The translations under genes were made by a program, and so were the position numbers. The notes below the pieces were generated by a model. It was not told the DNA's origin. It made no database searches and saw only the letters and a program-made list of their open reading frames with translations. 50,115 nucleotides of DNA, from contig DASQDR010000108.1 in NCBI GenBank assembly GCA_035634055.1, forward strand, positions 1-50,115, read 5' to 3'. The stretch comes from JAICTV01 sp035634055. Lineage in GTDB: Bacteria > Planctomycetota > Phycisphaerae > Tepidisphaerales > Tepidisphaeraceae. Positions 15,541-24,351 of the stretch are shown piece after piece (positions within the stretch are counted from its first letter, which is position 1; each line of letters starts with the position of its first letter).

Positions 15541-16668
15541 TCACGTCGCGGCCGGGAAGCCTTCGCGCGTGAAGGCGCCGTCGACGTTGATCTTCGTCCC
15601 GTCGATCTCGACGTAGCCGCCCTGGCGGAGGTCCACCACCATGTCCCAGTGCAGGCCGGACTCGTTCGTGTTGCCGGTCTCGGGGTAGCCCGCCCCGAGC
15701 GCGAAGTGGACGGTCCCGCCGATCTTCTCGTCGAACAGGGTGTTCTTCGTGTAGCGGGTGATCTGGTAGTTGGTGCCGATGGCGCACTCGCCGAGGAACC
15801 GGCTGCCGGCGTCCATGTCGAGCATGGAGAACAGGAAGTCCTCCCCCTTGGCGGCGCTGGCGGCGACGACCTTGCCGTTGCGGAAGGTGAGCTTGACGCC
15901 GTCGCACTCCCGCCCGTGGTGGACGGCCGGGAAGCTGAAGTTGATCTGCCCGTCCACGCTGTCGATAACCGGGCCGGTGAAGACCTCGCCGTCCGGGAAG
16001 TTCTCGTGCCCGTCGCAGTTGATCCAGGTCATGCCGCTGACGCTCAGACGGACGTCGGTGCCGTTGGCGGCGACGACGCGGTAGTCGCGCTTGCCGCCGA
16101 GGAAGTCGACGAGGCGCTGCTGCCGCGCGCTCACCTGCCGCCAGGCGGCGACGGGGTCGGGGCGGTCGAGCAGGCCGGCGCTGAAGACGAAGTCCTCGTA
16201 TTCCGCCAGGCTCATCTCCGCGTCCTGCGCCGACGCCTGCGTCGGGTACTGCGTGCCGGACCACCGCAGCGCGCCGCTGGCGGCGCGCTTCATGAAGGTG
16301 TCCATCAGCGGCTTGCGCGCCGCCTGCGACAGGCCGAGCCGCTTGGGGTCCACGTTGCTGAGCGAGCGCGTGTTCTCCTCGCCCCAGATGCCGATGGAGC
16401 AGTCGATCCGCTCGTACTCGAAGAGGGTGACCGGGTTGAGGTACCTGAGCTGCGCGTCGGAGCCGTGCTTCAGGGCAATCTCGCCCAGCTCCTCCGGCGC
16501 GGTGCGAACCATCGGGTGCCCGCCGGCCGCGAGCACCTTGCGGTAGATCTCCACGATCAGCGGCGACGCGACGTGCGGCCCGCTGATGCGGACGAGCTGG
16601 TCGCGCTTCACGCCGATGGAGTAATTGACGAGGACGTCGGCCAGTTTTTCGAGCCTGGGATCACGCAT
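15541..16668 (-). CDS. M29-family aminopeptidase (AmpS/AmpT-like)
   Basis: 375 residues, cytoplasmic. Starts MRDPRLEKLADVLVNYSIGV, as the family does. The C-terminal metal site is complete: HHGRECDGVKL and FLGECAIGTN supply Glu ligands, FALGAGYPETG follows, and GLHWDMVVDLR supplies His and Asp. M29 enzymes are metal-dependent exo-aminopeptidases of broad specificity. The ATG at 16668 is preceded by a TAAGAT hexamer 8 nt upstream and no Shine-Dalgarno sequence, so the mRNA may be leaderless; the frame stays open for another 29 codons upstream but that part is not conserved-looking. Confidence 0.94.
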   Translation of the reverse strand: MRDPRLEKLADVLVNYSIGVKRDQLVRISGPHVASPLIVEIYRKVLAAGGHPMVRTAPEELGEIALKHGSDAQLRYLNPVTLFEYERIDCSIGIWGEENTRSLSNVDPKRLGLSQAARKPLMDTFMKRAASGALRWSGTQYPTQASAQDAEMSLAEYEDFVFSAGLLDRPDPVAAWRQVSARQQRLVDFLGGKRDYRVVAANGTDVRLSVSGMTWINCDGHENFPDGEVFTGPVIDSVDGQINFSFPAVHHGRECDGVKLTFRNGKVVAASAAKGEDFLFSMLDMDAGSRFLGECAIGTNYQITRYTKNTLFDEKIGGTVHFALGAGYPETGNTNESGLHWDMVVDLRQGGYVEIDGTKINVDGAFTREGFPAAT

Positions 16669-16676
16669 CGGCGGCG

Positions 16677-16682
16677 ATCTTA
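16677..16682 (-). promoter_or_regulatory. Candidate -10 element of the M29 aminopeptidase gene (leaderless arrangement)
   Basis: On the minus strand this reads TAAGAT, ending 8 nt before the ATG. No -35 consensus and no Shine-Dalgarno sequence. Confidence 0.35.
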
Positions 16683-16888
16683 ATCGGCGCGGCGCGGCGG
16701 GCAAATTACGCGCGGGTGCCTTTGGCGGCGCAACGGGCGCACCTGTGGTCATCAATTGACGCGGCCGCCGCCATCTGGGGACAAATTGGCGCGTCCGGGG
16801 TTGCCACCCGAGCGTCGCCCTGATCCGTCGGAAAGCTCCGCGTCAGAATCCGGCGGATGCTGGACGTGGCTGGCCCGAGCTTTGCGAT

Positions 16889-16926
16889 CCACTTCACATG
16901 GCGTTGTGCCATGATTCTTCAAGTGG
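16889..16926 (+). promoter_or_regulatory. Possible 5'-UTR hairpin covering the ribosome binding site
   Basis: CCACTT (16889-16894) pairs with AAGTGG (16921-16926), and inside it ATGGC (16898-16902) pairs with GCCAT (16908-16912). The outer right arm includes the first bases of the GTGGAGG Shine-Dalgarno sequence of the following gene, so folding would hide it. The rest of the 267-bp gap between the divergent genes shows nothing. Confidence 0.4.
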
Positions 16927-16935
16927 AGGTTAACG

Positions 16936-17211
16936 ATGTTCGGACTGATCAGATTGGCGTTCTACGGCCTCATCGGCTACGCGCTGTACAACCTGTACCA
17001 GGGCTTCAGCACCGGCGAGTTCCAGCAACGCTTTGGCGCTCAAGCCAGCGGCGGCGGCGGCGGGTCGCAGGGATTCGGTGGCGGCGGCGGCGGCGGCGGT
17101 GAAGGCCGCGCCAGCAACATGACCGGCGCCGGCGGCGGCATGACCGAGCAGACCCAGGACTTCGACGGCGGTTCGACGCCGCACCAGGTCGGCCGCGGCG
17201 TCACGATGTAA
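16936..17211 (+). CDS. Small membrane-anchored Gly-rich protein
   Basis: 91 residues. One hydrophobic helix at residues 3-22 (GLIRLAFYGLIGYALYNLYQ) is followed by a short amphipathic segment (FSTGEFQQRFGAQ), a Gly-rich stretch (38-55) and a Ser/Thr/Gln tail. It starts at the ATG at 16936 with GGAGG 7 nt upstream, a strong Shine-Dalgarno sequence. I do not know the family. The gene is followed by gnd on the same strand, which has its own -10 candidate. Confidence 0.65.
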   Translation: MFGLIRLAFYGLIGYALYNLYQGFSTGEFQQRFGAQASGGGGGSQGFGGGGGGGGEGRASNMTGAGGGMTEQTQDFDGGSTPHQVGRGVTM

Positions 17212-17271
17212 CGCGCCCGCTCGCCTCGCGCAAAAACCCATCGTCCGCCGACTCTCCCGTCTGGCCCGCCG

Positions 17272-17277
17272 TACAAT
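17272..17277 (+). promoter_or_regulatory. Candidate -10 element of gnd
   Basis: TACAAT, 26 nt before the ATG; a GGAAGGAG Shine-Dalgarno sequence lies between. No clear -35. Confidence 0.4.
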
Positions 17278-17303
17278 CGCGCGGCCTCACGGGAAGGAGC
17301 TTC

Positions 17304-18296
17304 ATGCAGATCGGCTTCGTCGGGCTTGGAAAGATGGGTGGGAACATGGCCCTTCGCCTGGCCGTCGGCTCTCCCGACGGCCAGGTGAAGGGCGTTCATT
17401 CGGTGGTCGGCTTCGCGCGCGACCCCAACGCGGCGCTCGAAGGGGTTGCCGGCATCGAGGTGGTGGACTCACTGGAGGAGATGGTCCGCCGGCTCCAGCC
17501 GCCGCGCGCCGTGTGGGTGATGGTCCCGGCCGGCAACGCCACCGAGGCAGTCATCACGAAACTGTCCGAGCTCCTCCACGGCGACGGCCTGATCGTCGAC
17601 GGCGGCAACAGCTACTTCAAGGACACCCTGCGCCGCGCCGAAGGGCTCGCCAAGCGCGGCATTGGCTTCGTCGACGTCGGCACCTCCGGCGGCATCTGGG
17701 GACGCCAGGAAGGGTACTGCATGATGGTCGGCGGGGCGGCCGAGCGCGTCGAGCAGCTCCGCCCGATCTTCGATACCCTCGCACCGCGCGAAGGGTGGTC
17801 GCACGTCGGCCCCAGCGCGGCGGGGCACTTCGTCAAGATGATCCACAATGGCATCGAGTACGGCCTGATGGAGGCCTACGGGGAAGGGTTTGAGATCCTC
17901 CGCCGCGGGCCGTTCCCCGTCGACCTTTACAAGGTCGCGCGCGTCTGGAACCGCGGGAGCGTCATCCGGTCGTGGCTCCTCGAGCTGGCCGAGGAGATGC
18001 TCAAGGAGGACAGCACCCTCCAGACCATCCAGCCCTACGTCGAGGACAGCGGCGAGGGACGCTGGACGGTGACGGCGGCGATCGAGGAGAACGTGCCGGC
18101 GCCCGTGATCGCGGCGTCGCTGTTCGCACGTTTCGAGTCGCGCGACAAGGAAAATTATTCCGCCCGCTTCTGCGCCGCCCTGCGCAAGCAGTTCGGCGGG
18201 CACGACGTCCACTTCAAGGATGTCACCACCAAGACCACGCCGGACCAGCGCCAGTTGCAGGCGGACGGCTCGTCCACCGGCGATGGGAAGCATTGA
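17304..18296 (+). CDS. gnd: 6-phosphogluconate dehydrogenase, decarboxylating (short form)
   Basis: Oxidises 6-phosphogluconate to ribulose 5-phosphate and CO2 in the oxidative pentose phosphate pathway. 330 residues, the length of the short (YqeC/GntZ-like) class rather than the 470-residue E. coli type. Rossmann motif GLGKMG at 7-12; IVDGGNSYF near residue 97; substrate loop GTSGGIWGR; catalytic HFVKMIHNGIEYGLMEAYGEG with Lys178. GGAAGGAG precedes the ATG. It is followed by zwf, so the two dehydrogenases of the oxidative branch sit together; a repeat and a separate -10 lie between them. Confidence 0.95.
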   Translation: MQIGFVGLGKMGGNMALRLAVGSPDGQVKGVHSVVGFARDPNAALEGVAGIEVVDSLEEMVRRLQPPRAVWVMVPAGNATEAVITKLSELLHGDGLIVDGGNSYFKDTLRRAEGLAKRGIGFVDVGTSGGIWGRQEGYCMMVGGAAERVEQLRPIFDTLAPREGWSHVGPSAAGHFVKMIHNGIEYGLMEAYGEGFEILRRGPFPVDLYKVARVWNRGSVIRSWLLELAEEMLKEDSTLQTIQPYVEDSGEGRWTVTAAIEENVPAPVIAASLFARFESRDKENYSARFCAALRKQFGGHDVHFKDVTTKTTPDQRQLQADGSSTGDGKH

Positions 18297-18299
18297 GCG

Positions 18300-18387
18300 C
18301 CGCAGATGAACGCGCAAGGCGGTGGAGCGATTGTCAGTCCGTTTCATCCGAGACTCATCCCTCTTACCGATCCGCGTTCATCCGCGG
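18300..18387. repeat. Inverted repeat, family D (CCGCAGATGAACGC type)
   Basis: CCGCAGATGAACGCG (18300-18314) is matched by the near-complement CCGCGTTCATCCGCGG (18372-18387), giving a hairpin with a 57-nt loop between gnd and zwf. The same words build the larger hairpin at 34498-34668. Confidence 0.75.
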
Positions 18388-18420
18388 TTTCACTGACTTC
18401 CGCCAAGCCGCGACCGTGAC

Positions 18421-18426
18421 TACAGT
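18421..18426 (+). promoter_or_regulatory. Candidate -10 element of zwf (leaderless arrangement)
   Basis: TACAGT ends 6 nt before the zwf ATG; no Shine-Dalgarno sequence is present, so translation would start at or very near the 5' end of the transcript. Confidence 0.45.
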
Positions 18427-18432
18427 TTCCCC

Positions 18433-19971
<1,539 letters not shown>

Positions 19972-20233
19972 CTACGACCCGCTTCTGGCGTGCGCGGCGC
20001 GCGGCGACGTGCTCCGGTGCTTGTTCCAGGCTGCCCGCGCGGGCGGTCCCGGCGTCCGGGGCACGGGCGGGAGCGGGCGGACGCGCCGGTGCGCCTGTGC
20101 GGGACGACCCATTCCACCCGATCGGCCGCACGCCTTGACGCCCCGCGCCTCCGGCACAAGAATCGCCGCACCCGGCGCGCCCGCGCGGTCGCGATGACGT
20201 GCTGGACGATCCGCCTCCTGCGGAAAGGACCCG

Positions 20234-20833
20234 ATGCCACCCCCGCCCCGCCCGACGCTCGATCACCCGGCCCTCGCGCCGCTCAAGGCGAAGTTCCCCG
20301 ACGTCCGCTTCCTGGTCGGCGAGTTCCGCGGCATGGTCACCGTCGTCGTCCCGCGCGAGCAGATCCGCGCCGTCTGCACCTTCCTGCGCGACGAGCCGGG
20401 CCAGCGGTACGACATGCTCGCGGAGCTCAACGCGGTCGATTACCTCAACTACCCCGGCGCCCGCCACCGCTTCGCCGTCAACTACGGGCTGACCAGCGTG
20501 GAGAGCAACACGCGGCTGTGGCTCAAGGTCTTCCTCGACCCGACTCAGGACACCGCGCCGCGCGCCGCCGCCTCTGCCGTGCGCGACGAGGAGATCCTCG
20601 AGAGGGGCGACCCCGGACTGAAGGTCGACAGCGTCACCCCCGTCTGGCCCGGCGCCGAGTGGATGGAGCGCGAGCAGTACGACATGCTCGGCATCATCTT
20701 CGTCGGCCACCCCGACCTCCGCCGCGTCCTCACGTGGAACGGCTTCGGCAGCTACCCCCTGCGCAAAGACTATCCGCTGCGCGGCGTCGGCGAGCGCGAG
20801 GACTACAAGATCGTGACGCGCGAGGGGGCGTAG
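20234..20833 (+). CDS. nuoC: NADH-quinone oxidoreductase subunit C (orphan)
   Basis: 199 residues. NuoC is a peripheral-arm subunit of complex I (30 kDa family). Seen: YDMLAELNAVDYL and FAVNYGLTSVESNTRLWLKVFL in the core, then the signature WPGAEWMEREQYDMLGIIFVG and HPDLRRVLTWNGFGSYPLRK. ATG at 20234 is preceded by GGAAAGGA about 5 nt upstream. Complex I genes normally lie in one long operon, but neither nuoA/B nor nuoD is next to it; the following genes are a toxin-antitoxin pair. It may have been separated from the cluster by rearrangement or be an extra copy. Confidence 0.95.
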   Translation: MPPPPRPTLDHPALAPLKAKFPDVRFLVGEFRGMVTVVVPREQIRAVCTFLRDEPGQRYDMLAELNAVDYLNYPGARHRFAVNYGLTSVESNTRLWLKVFLDPTQDTAPRAAASAVRDEEILERGDPGLKVDSVTPVWPGAEWMEREQYDMLGIIFVGHPDLRRVLTWNGFGSYPLRKDYPLRGVGEREDYKIVTREGA

Positions 20834-20838
20834 GCGAG

Positions 20839-21090
20839 ATGAACAACCGAAAGCGGCTCATGCGGGTGATGGCTTCGCCCGCGAACGTGCGCTTCGGTGA
20901 CATGGTGACGCTGGCACAGGCCTTCGGCTTTCGGCTGCTCCGCACGTCCGGCAGTCATCACATCTTCGCGCGGCACGGGATGCCTGAGCAACTCAACCTC
21001 CAGGACGTCAGGGGCAGGGCAAAGCCCTATTAAGTCCGGCAGTTCCTCAAGCTGGTCGAGCGGTATAACTTGGCTCTGGAAGACGAATGA
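20839..21090 (+). pseudogene. hicA: HicA-family toxin gene broken by an in-frame TAA
   Basis: The reading frame starts MNNRKRLMRVMASPANVRFG and contains the HicA catalytic motif SGSHHIF (His40/His41). It reaches RGRAKPY, then meets TAA at 21031-21033 (codon 65). Translation past the stop continues with VRQFLKLVERYNLALEDE, exactly the C-terminal helix expected of this family, and ends at TGA 21088-21090, overlapping the hicB start as ATGA. The expected codon is CAA (Gln), so one C-to-T change explains the stop. A truncated 64-residue product would lack the last helix and is likely inactive. A sequencing error is the alternative. Confidence 0.85.
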
Positions 21091-21308
21091 AGGACTACCA
21101 CATCAACATTTTCTACAGCGATGAGGATGGCGGCTACATTGCTGACATCCCGGACCTGGCATCGTGCTCGGCGTTCGGCAAGACGCCGCAGGAAGCGCTG
21201 AAAGAAGTGCAAGTTGCGAAGAAGGCGTGGCTGGCGGCAGCCAAGTCGGCGCGGCGGCGGATCCCCAAGCCGCGCTATCGCCCGGCAATCTACCAAGCAG
21301 CATCGTGA
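21087..21308 (+). CDS. hicB: HicB-family antitoxin
   Basis: 73 residues, a short HicB: IFYSDEDGGYIADIPDLASCSAFGKTPQEALKEV is the degenerate RNase H-like fold that binds HicA. The ribbon-helix-helix or HTH DNA-binding tail of longer HicB proteins is missing; the tail here is basic (SARRRIPKPRYRPAIY). The ATG overlaps the stop of the hicA frame by 4 nt. The antitoxin is intact while the toxin is broken, a viable combination for the cell. Confidence 0.9.
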   Translation: MKDYHINIFYSDEDGGYIADIPDLASCSAFGKTPQEALKEVQVAKKAWLAAAKSARRRIPKPRYRPAIYQAAS

Positions 21309-21312
21309 TCTT

Positions 21313-22305
21313 ATGATCTACCGCCCCCTCGGCCGGACCGGTTGGAACGTTTCGGAAATCTCCTTTGGCGCCTGGGCCATCGGCGGGGCGTGGGGGGACG
21401 TGTCGGACGATGAGTCGGTGGCGGCGCTGCACCGGGCGATCGACCGCGGCGTTAACTTCATCGACACCGCCGATGTCTACGGCGACGGGCGAAGCGAGCG
21501 GCTCATCGCCCAGGTGAAGGCCGAGCGCCCGCGCGACCCGATCTACGTCGCCTCAAAAGCCGGGCGGCGGCTGCCGAAGCAGGTGAGCGAGGGGTACAAC
21601 CGCGAGAACCTGACCGGGTGGATCGATCGCAGCCTGAAGAATCTGGGCACTGACGCCATCGACCTGCTGCAACTCCACTGCCCGCCGACCGAGGTGTACT
21701 ACCGCCCGGAGGTGTTCGGCGTGCTCGACGATCTCGTGAAGCAGGGGAAGCTGCGGTTCTACGGCGTCAGCGTGGAGAAGGTGGAAGAAGCGCTCAAGGC
21801 GATCGAGTTCCCCAACGTCCAGTCGGTGCAGATCATCTTCAACGCCTTCCGCCACCGCCCGGCCGAGACCTTCCTGGCGCTGGCGAAGCAGCGGAAGGTC
21901 GGCGTCCTGGCGCGCGTGCCGCTGGCCAGCGGGTTGCTCAGCGGCAAGATGACGCGAGACACGAAATTCGCCGCCGACGACCACCGCAACTTCAACCGCC
22001 ACGGCGAGCAGTTCGACGCCGGCGAGACCTTCAGCGGGATGGGCGGCCACATGGACGAAGCCTTCGCCGCCGTGGAGGAGCTGAAGAAACTCCTGCCGCC
22101 CGGCGCGACGCTCGCGCAGTTCGCGCTGCGCTGGATCCTCATGTTCGACGGCATCACCTGCGCCATTCCCGGCGCCAAGCGGCCCGACCAGGCCGACGCC
22201 AACATCGCCGCCGCCGACCTCCCGCCATTAACGGCGGAGCAGATGCGGGCGGTTCAGGCAGCCTACGAGCGGTTCGTGAAGCCGCACGTGCACCAGAGGT
22301 GGTGA
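21313..22305 (+). CDS. Aldo/keto reductase
   Basis: 330 residues, TIM-barrel NAD(P)H-dependent oxidoreductase. The catalytic tetrad is visible: Asp and Tyr in FIDTADVYGDGRSE, Lys in YVASKAG, His in DLLQLHCPP. The C-terminal nucleotide-binding IPGAKRPDQADANIAA is typical. Start at the ATG 21313, only 4 nt after hicB, so it may share that transcript. The physiological substrate cannot be judged; members of this subgroup act on sugars or other carbonyls. Confidence 0.93.
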   Translation: MIYRPLGRTGWNVSEISFGAWAIGGAWGDVSDDESVAALHRAIDRGVNFIDTADVYGDGRSERLIAQVKAERPRDPIYVASKAGRRLPKQVSEGYNRENLTGWIDRSLKNLGTDAIDLLQLHCPPTEVYYRPEVFGVLDDLVKQGKLRFYGVSVEKVEEALKAIEFPNVQSVQIIFNAFRHRPAETFLALAKQRKVGVLARVPLASGLLSGKMTRDTKFAADDHRNFNRHGEQFDAGETFSGMGGHMDEAFAAVEELKKLLPPGATLAQFALRWILMFDGITCAIPGAKRPDQADANIAAADLPPLTAEQMRAVQAAYERFVKPHVHQRW

Positions 22306-22323
22306 GGGGATGAGAAGGGCAAT

Positions 22324-22484
22324 GGAAATCAGAATGACGAAATCAGAATGACGAATCAATGACGAAGCTCGAATGACGAATTGTGCAGCCCGTAGCCCTC
22401 GATTATCCGCCGGCGATCGCTCGTTCAATCGTCATTCATCATTCGTGCTTGATTCGTCATTCTGATTTCGTCATTCTGATTTCC
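22324..22484. repeat. Long palindrome, family A, with perfect 36-nt arms
   Basis: Positions 22324-22359 are the exact reverse complement of 22449-22484 (36 of 36), and the pairing continues imperfectly inward (TGACGAAGCTCGAATGACGA against its near-complement). Each arm itself contains the word AAATCAGAATGACGA twice. The segment fills the gap between the aldo/keto reductase and nadB, and shares its words with the repeat at 241-395. Confidence 0.92.
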
Positions 22485-22522
22485 CGCTCATTCTCGTTCT
22501 GATCTCCCGCCTCTCCTGCTGC

Positions 22523-22528
22523 TAGAAT
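22523..22528 (+). promoter_or_regulatory. Candidate -10 element of nadB (leaderless arrangement)
   Basis: TAGAAT ends 10 nt before the nadB ATG; there is no Shine-Dalgarno sequence. Confidence 0.45.
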
Positions 22529-22538
22529 CGCCGCACTG

Positions 22539-24221
22539 ATGTTCGAAACCCTCACCCAGCGCCGCTACCTCCTCCCGTTCAAAGCCTCGCGCCTGCCGCA
22601 GCAGTTCACCGACGTGCTGATCATCGGCGGCGGCGTGGCGGGATTGCGCGCGGCGATCGCGGCGTCGGAGTCGGCGGAGGTCCTGCTGCTTACGAAGGAC
22701 ACCATCGACCAGTCCAACACCTGGTACGCGCAGGGCGGCATCGCGGCGGTGCTCCAGCCGACCGACTCGATCGAATCGCACATCGAGGACACCAAGGTTG
22801 GCGGGGCGGGGCTGTGCGACGACGAGGCCGTCCGCATCACCGTCACCGAGGGGCCGCAGCGCGTGCTCGAGCTGCTGGAGTGGGGGGCGCACTTCGACAA
22901 GAAGCAGGGGAACGCGCACGGCCTGGCCTTCACCCGCGAGGGCGGGCACTCGTTCGCGCGCATCCTGCACGCTTACGGCGATGCGACCGGGCGCGAGCTG
23001 GCGCAGACGCTGATCAACACCGTCCGCGCCCGCGAGCAGATCCGCGTGTCGGAACACAGTTTCGCGATCGACCTGTTGACCACCGAGGGCCGCTGCCTGG
23101 GGGCGCTGGCGTACATCAACAACACGCTCAACGTCATCTGGGCAAAGCGGACCATCATCGCCAGCGGCGGCGCCGGGCAGCTTTACCGTGAGACGAGCAA
23201 CCCACCGATCGCGACGGCCGACGGGCACGCGATGGCCTATCGCGCCGGAGCGGCGATGCAGGACATGGAGATGGTGCAGTTTCACCCGACGACGCTCTAC
23301 GTCGCCGGCTCCAGCCGCGCGCTGATCACCGAGGCGGTGCGCGGGGAGGGGGGCTACCTGGTGGACCGCAACGGGCAGCGGTTCATGTTCGACTACCACA
23401 AGGATGGCGAGCTCGCCCCCCGCGACGTCGTCAGCCGCGCCATCGTCGAGCAGATCCGCAAGACGCACTTCACCCACGTCTTCCTCGACGCTCGGCACAT
23501 GCCGGCGACGGAGTTTCGCGAGCGCTTTCCGCAACTCGCGAAGCTGGTCGATCAGTTCGACATCGATCCGTCGAAGGACCTGATCCCCATCCACCCGGCC
23601 GCGCACTACATGATTGGTGGGATCGACGCCGACGATGTGGGCCGGACGTCGCTGGACGGCCTGTACGCCGTGGGTGAGGCGGGTTGCTCGGGGCTGCATG
23701 GGGCGAATCGGCTGGGGAGCAATTCGCTGCTGGAGGGGCTGGCGTTCGGCGCGCGGGCGGGCGCCGACGCGGCGCGGGCGGCGCGGGAGAACGGCGTGAA
23801 GTTCCCCGTGAACCTGGAGGCCGCCGTCGCTCCGTCGAACAAGACCGAGCTGGACGTCTCAGACGTGAAGAGCAGCTTGCGGAGCGTGATGTGGCGCAAC
23901 GTCGGCATCGAGCGCAGCGCCGAGCGGCTCAACGAGACGCGCGAGATCATCGCCTTCTGGAGCCGCTACGTGATGGACAAGACCTTCGACCCCGCCAGGA
24001 CCGGCCCCGCGGCGGTGGCGGGGTGGGAGCTCCAGAACATGCTGAGCGTCTGCCACCTGATCGCGACGGCCGCGCTGACGCGCACCGAGTCGCGCGGCGC
24101 GCACTACCGAACCGACTACCCGCGCCGCGACGACGAGCACTGGCGGCTTCACCTGCTGTGGAAGCGCGGCAGCGATCAACCCGCGGCCGAGCCGGTGCGC
24201 GAGGCGGCGGCGAGCGTGTAA
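22539..24221 (+). CDS. nadB: L-aspartate oxidase
   Basis: FAD enzyme that oxidises L-aspartate to iminoaspartate, the first step of NAD synthesis from aspartate. 560 residues. FAD-binding IIGGGVAGLRAA near residues 28-39; SNTWYAQGGIAAVL; substrate region MVQFHPTTLY; SRALITEAVRGEGGYLVD; the FAD-domain end LHGANRLGSNSLLEGLAFGARAG. The C-terminal helical domain ends with RTESRGAHYRTDYPRRDD, which separates NadB from succinate dehydrogenase. nadA and nadC are not adjacent. The 130-bp gap after it, before the convergent protease gene, shows nothing definite. Confidence 0.96.
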   Translation: MFETLTQRRYLLPFKASRLPQQFTDVLIIGGGVAGLRAAIAASESAEVLLLTKDTIDQSNTWYAQGGIAAVLQPTDSIESHIEDTKVGGAGLCDDEAVRITVTEGPQRVLELLEWGAHFDKKQGNAHGLAFTREGGHSFARILHAYGDATGRELAQTLINTVRAREQIRVSEHSFAIDLLTTEGRCLGALAYINNTLNVIWAKRTIIASGGAGQLYRETSNPPIATADGHAMAYRAGAAMQDMEMVQFHPTTLYVAGSSRALITEAVRGEGGYLVDRNGQRFMFDYHKDGELAPRDVVSRAIVEQIRKTHFTHVFLDARHMPATEFRERFPQLAKLVDQFDIDPSKDLIPIHPAAHYMIGGIDADDVGRTSLDGLYAVGEAGCSGLHGANRLGSNSLLEGLAFGARAGADAARAARENGVKFPVNLEAAVAPSNKTELDVSDVKSSLRSVMWRNVGIERSAERLNETREIIAFWSRYVMDKTFDPARTGPAAVAGWELQNMLSVCHLIATAALTRTESRGAHYRTDYPRRDDEHWRLHLLWKRGSDQPAAEPVREAAASV

Positions 24222-24351
24222 GCGACGATCGGCGACTCGTAGACCCGGATCCGCGCGACGTGTCCGAGTCACTCGCCCGAGATCCTTTGCGAGTACGGTT
24301 TTGGATCACCAGACGCCGGCTATCGCCGCGACGAGCGGATGGGCGCATCCT

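Noticed and set aside
13148..16264. A 1,038-codon open frame on the minus strand
   Set aside because: It runs across three real genes in another frame, is Arg/Ala/Pro-rich throughout and shows no motif; it is open only because the DNA is so GC-rich.
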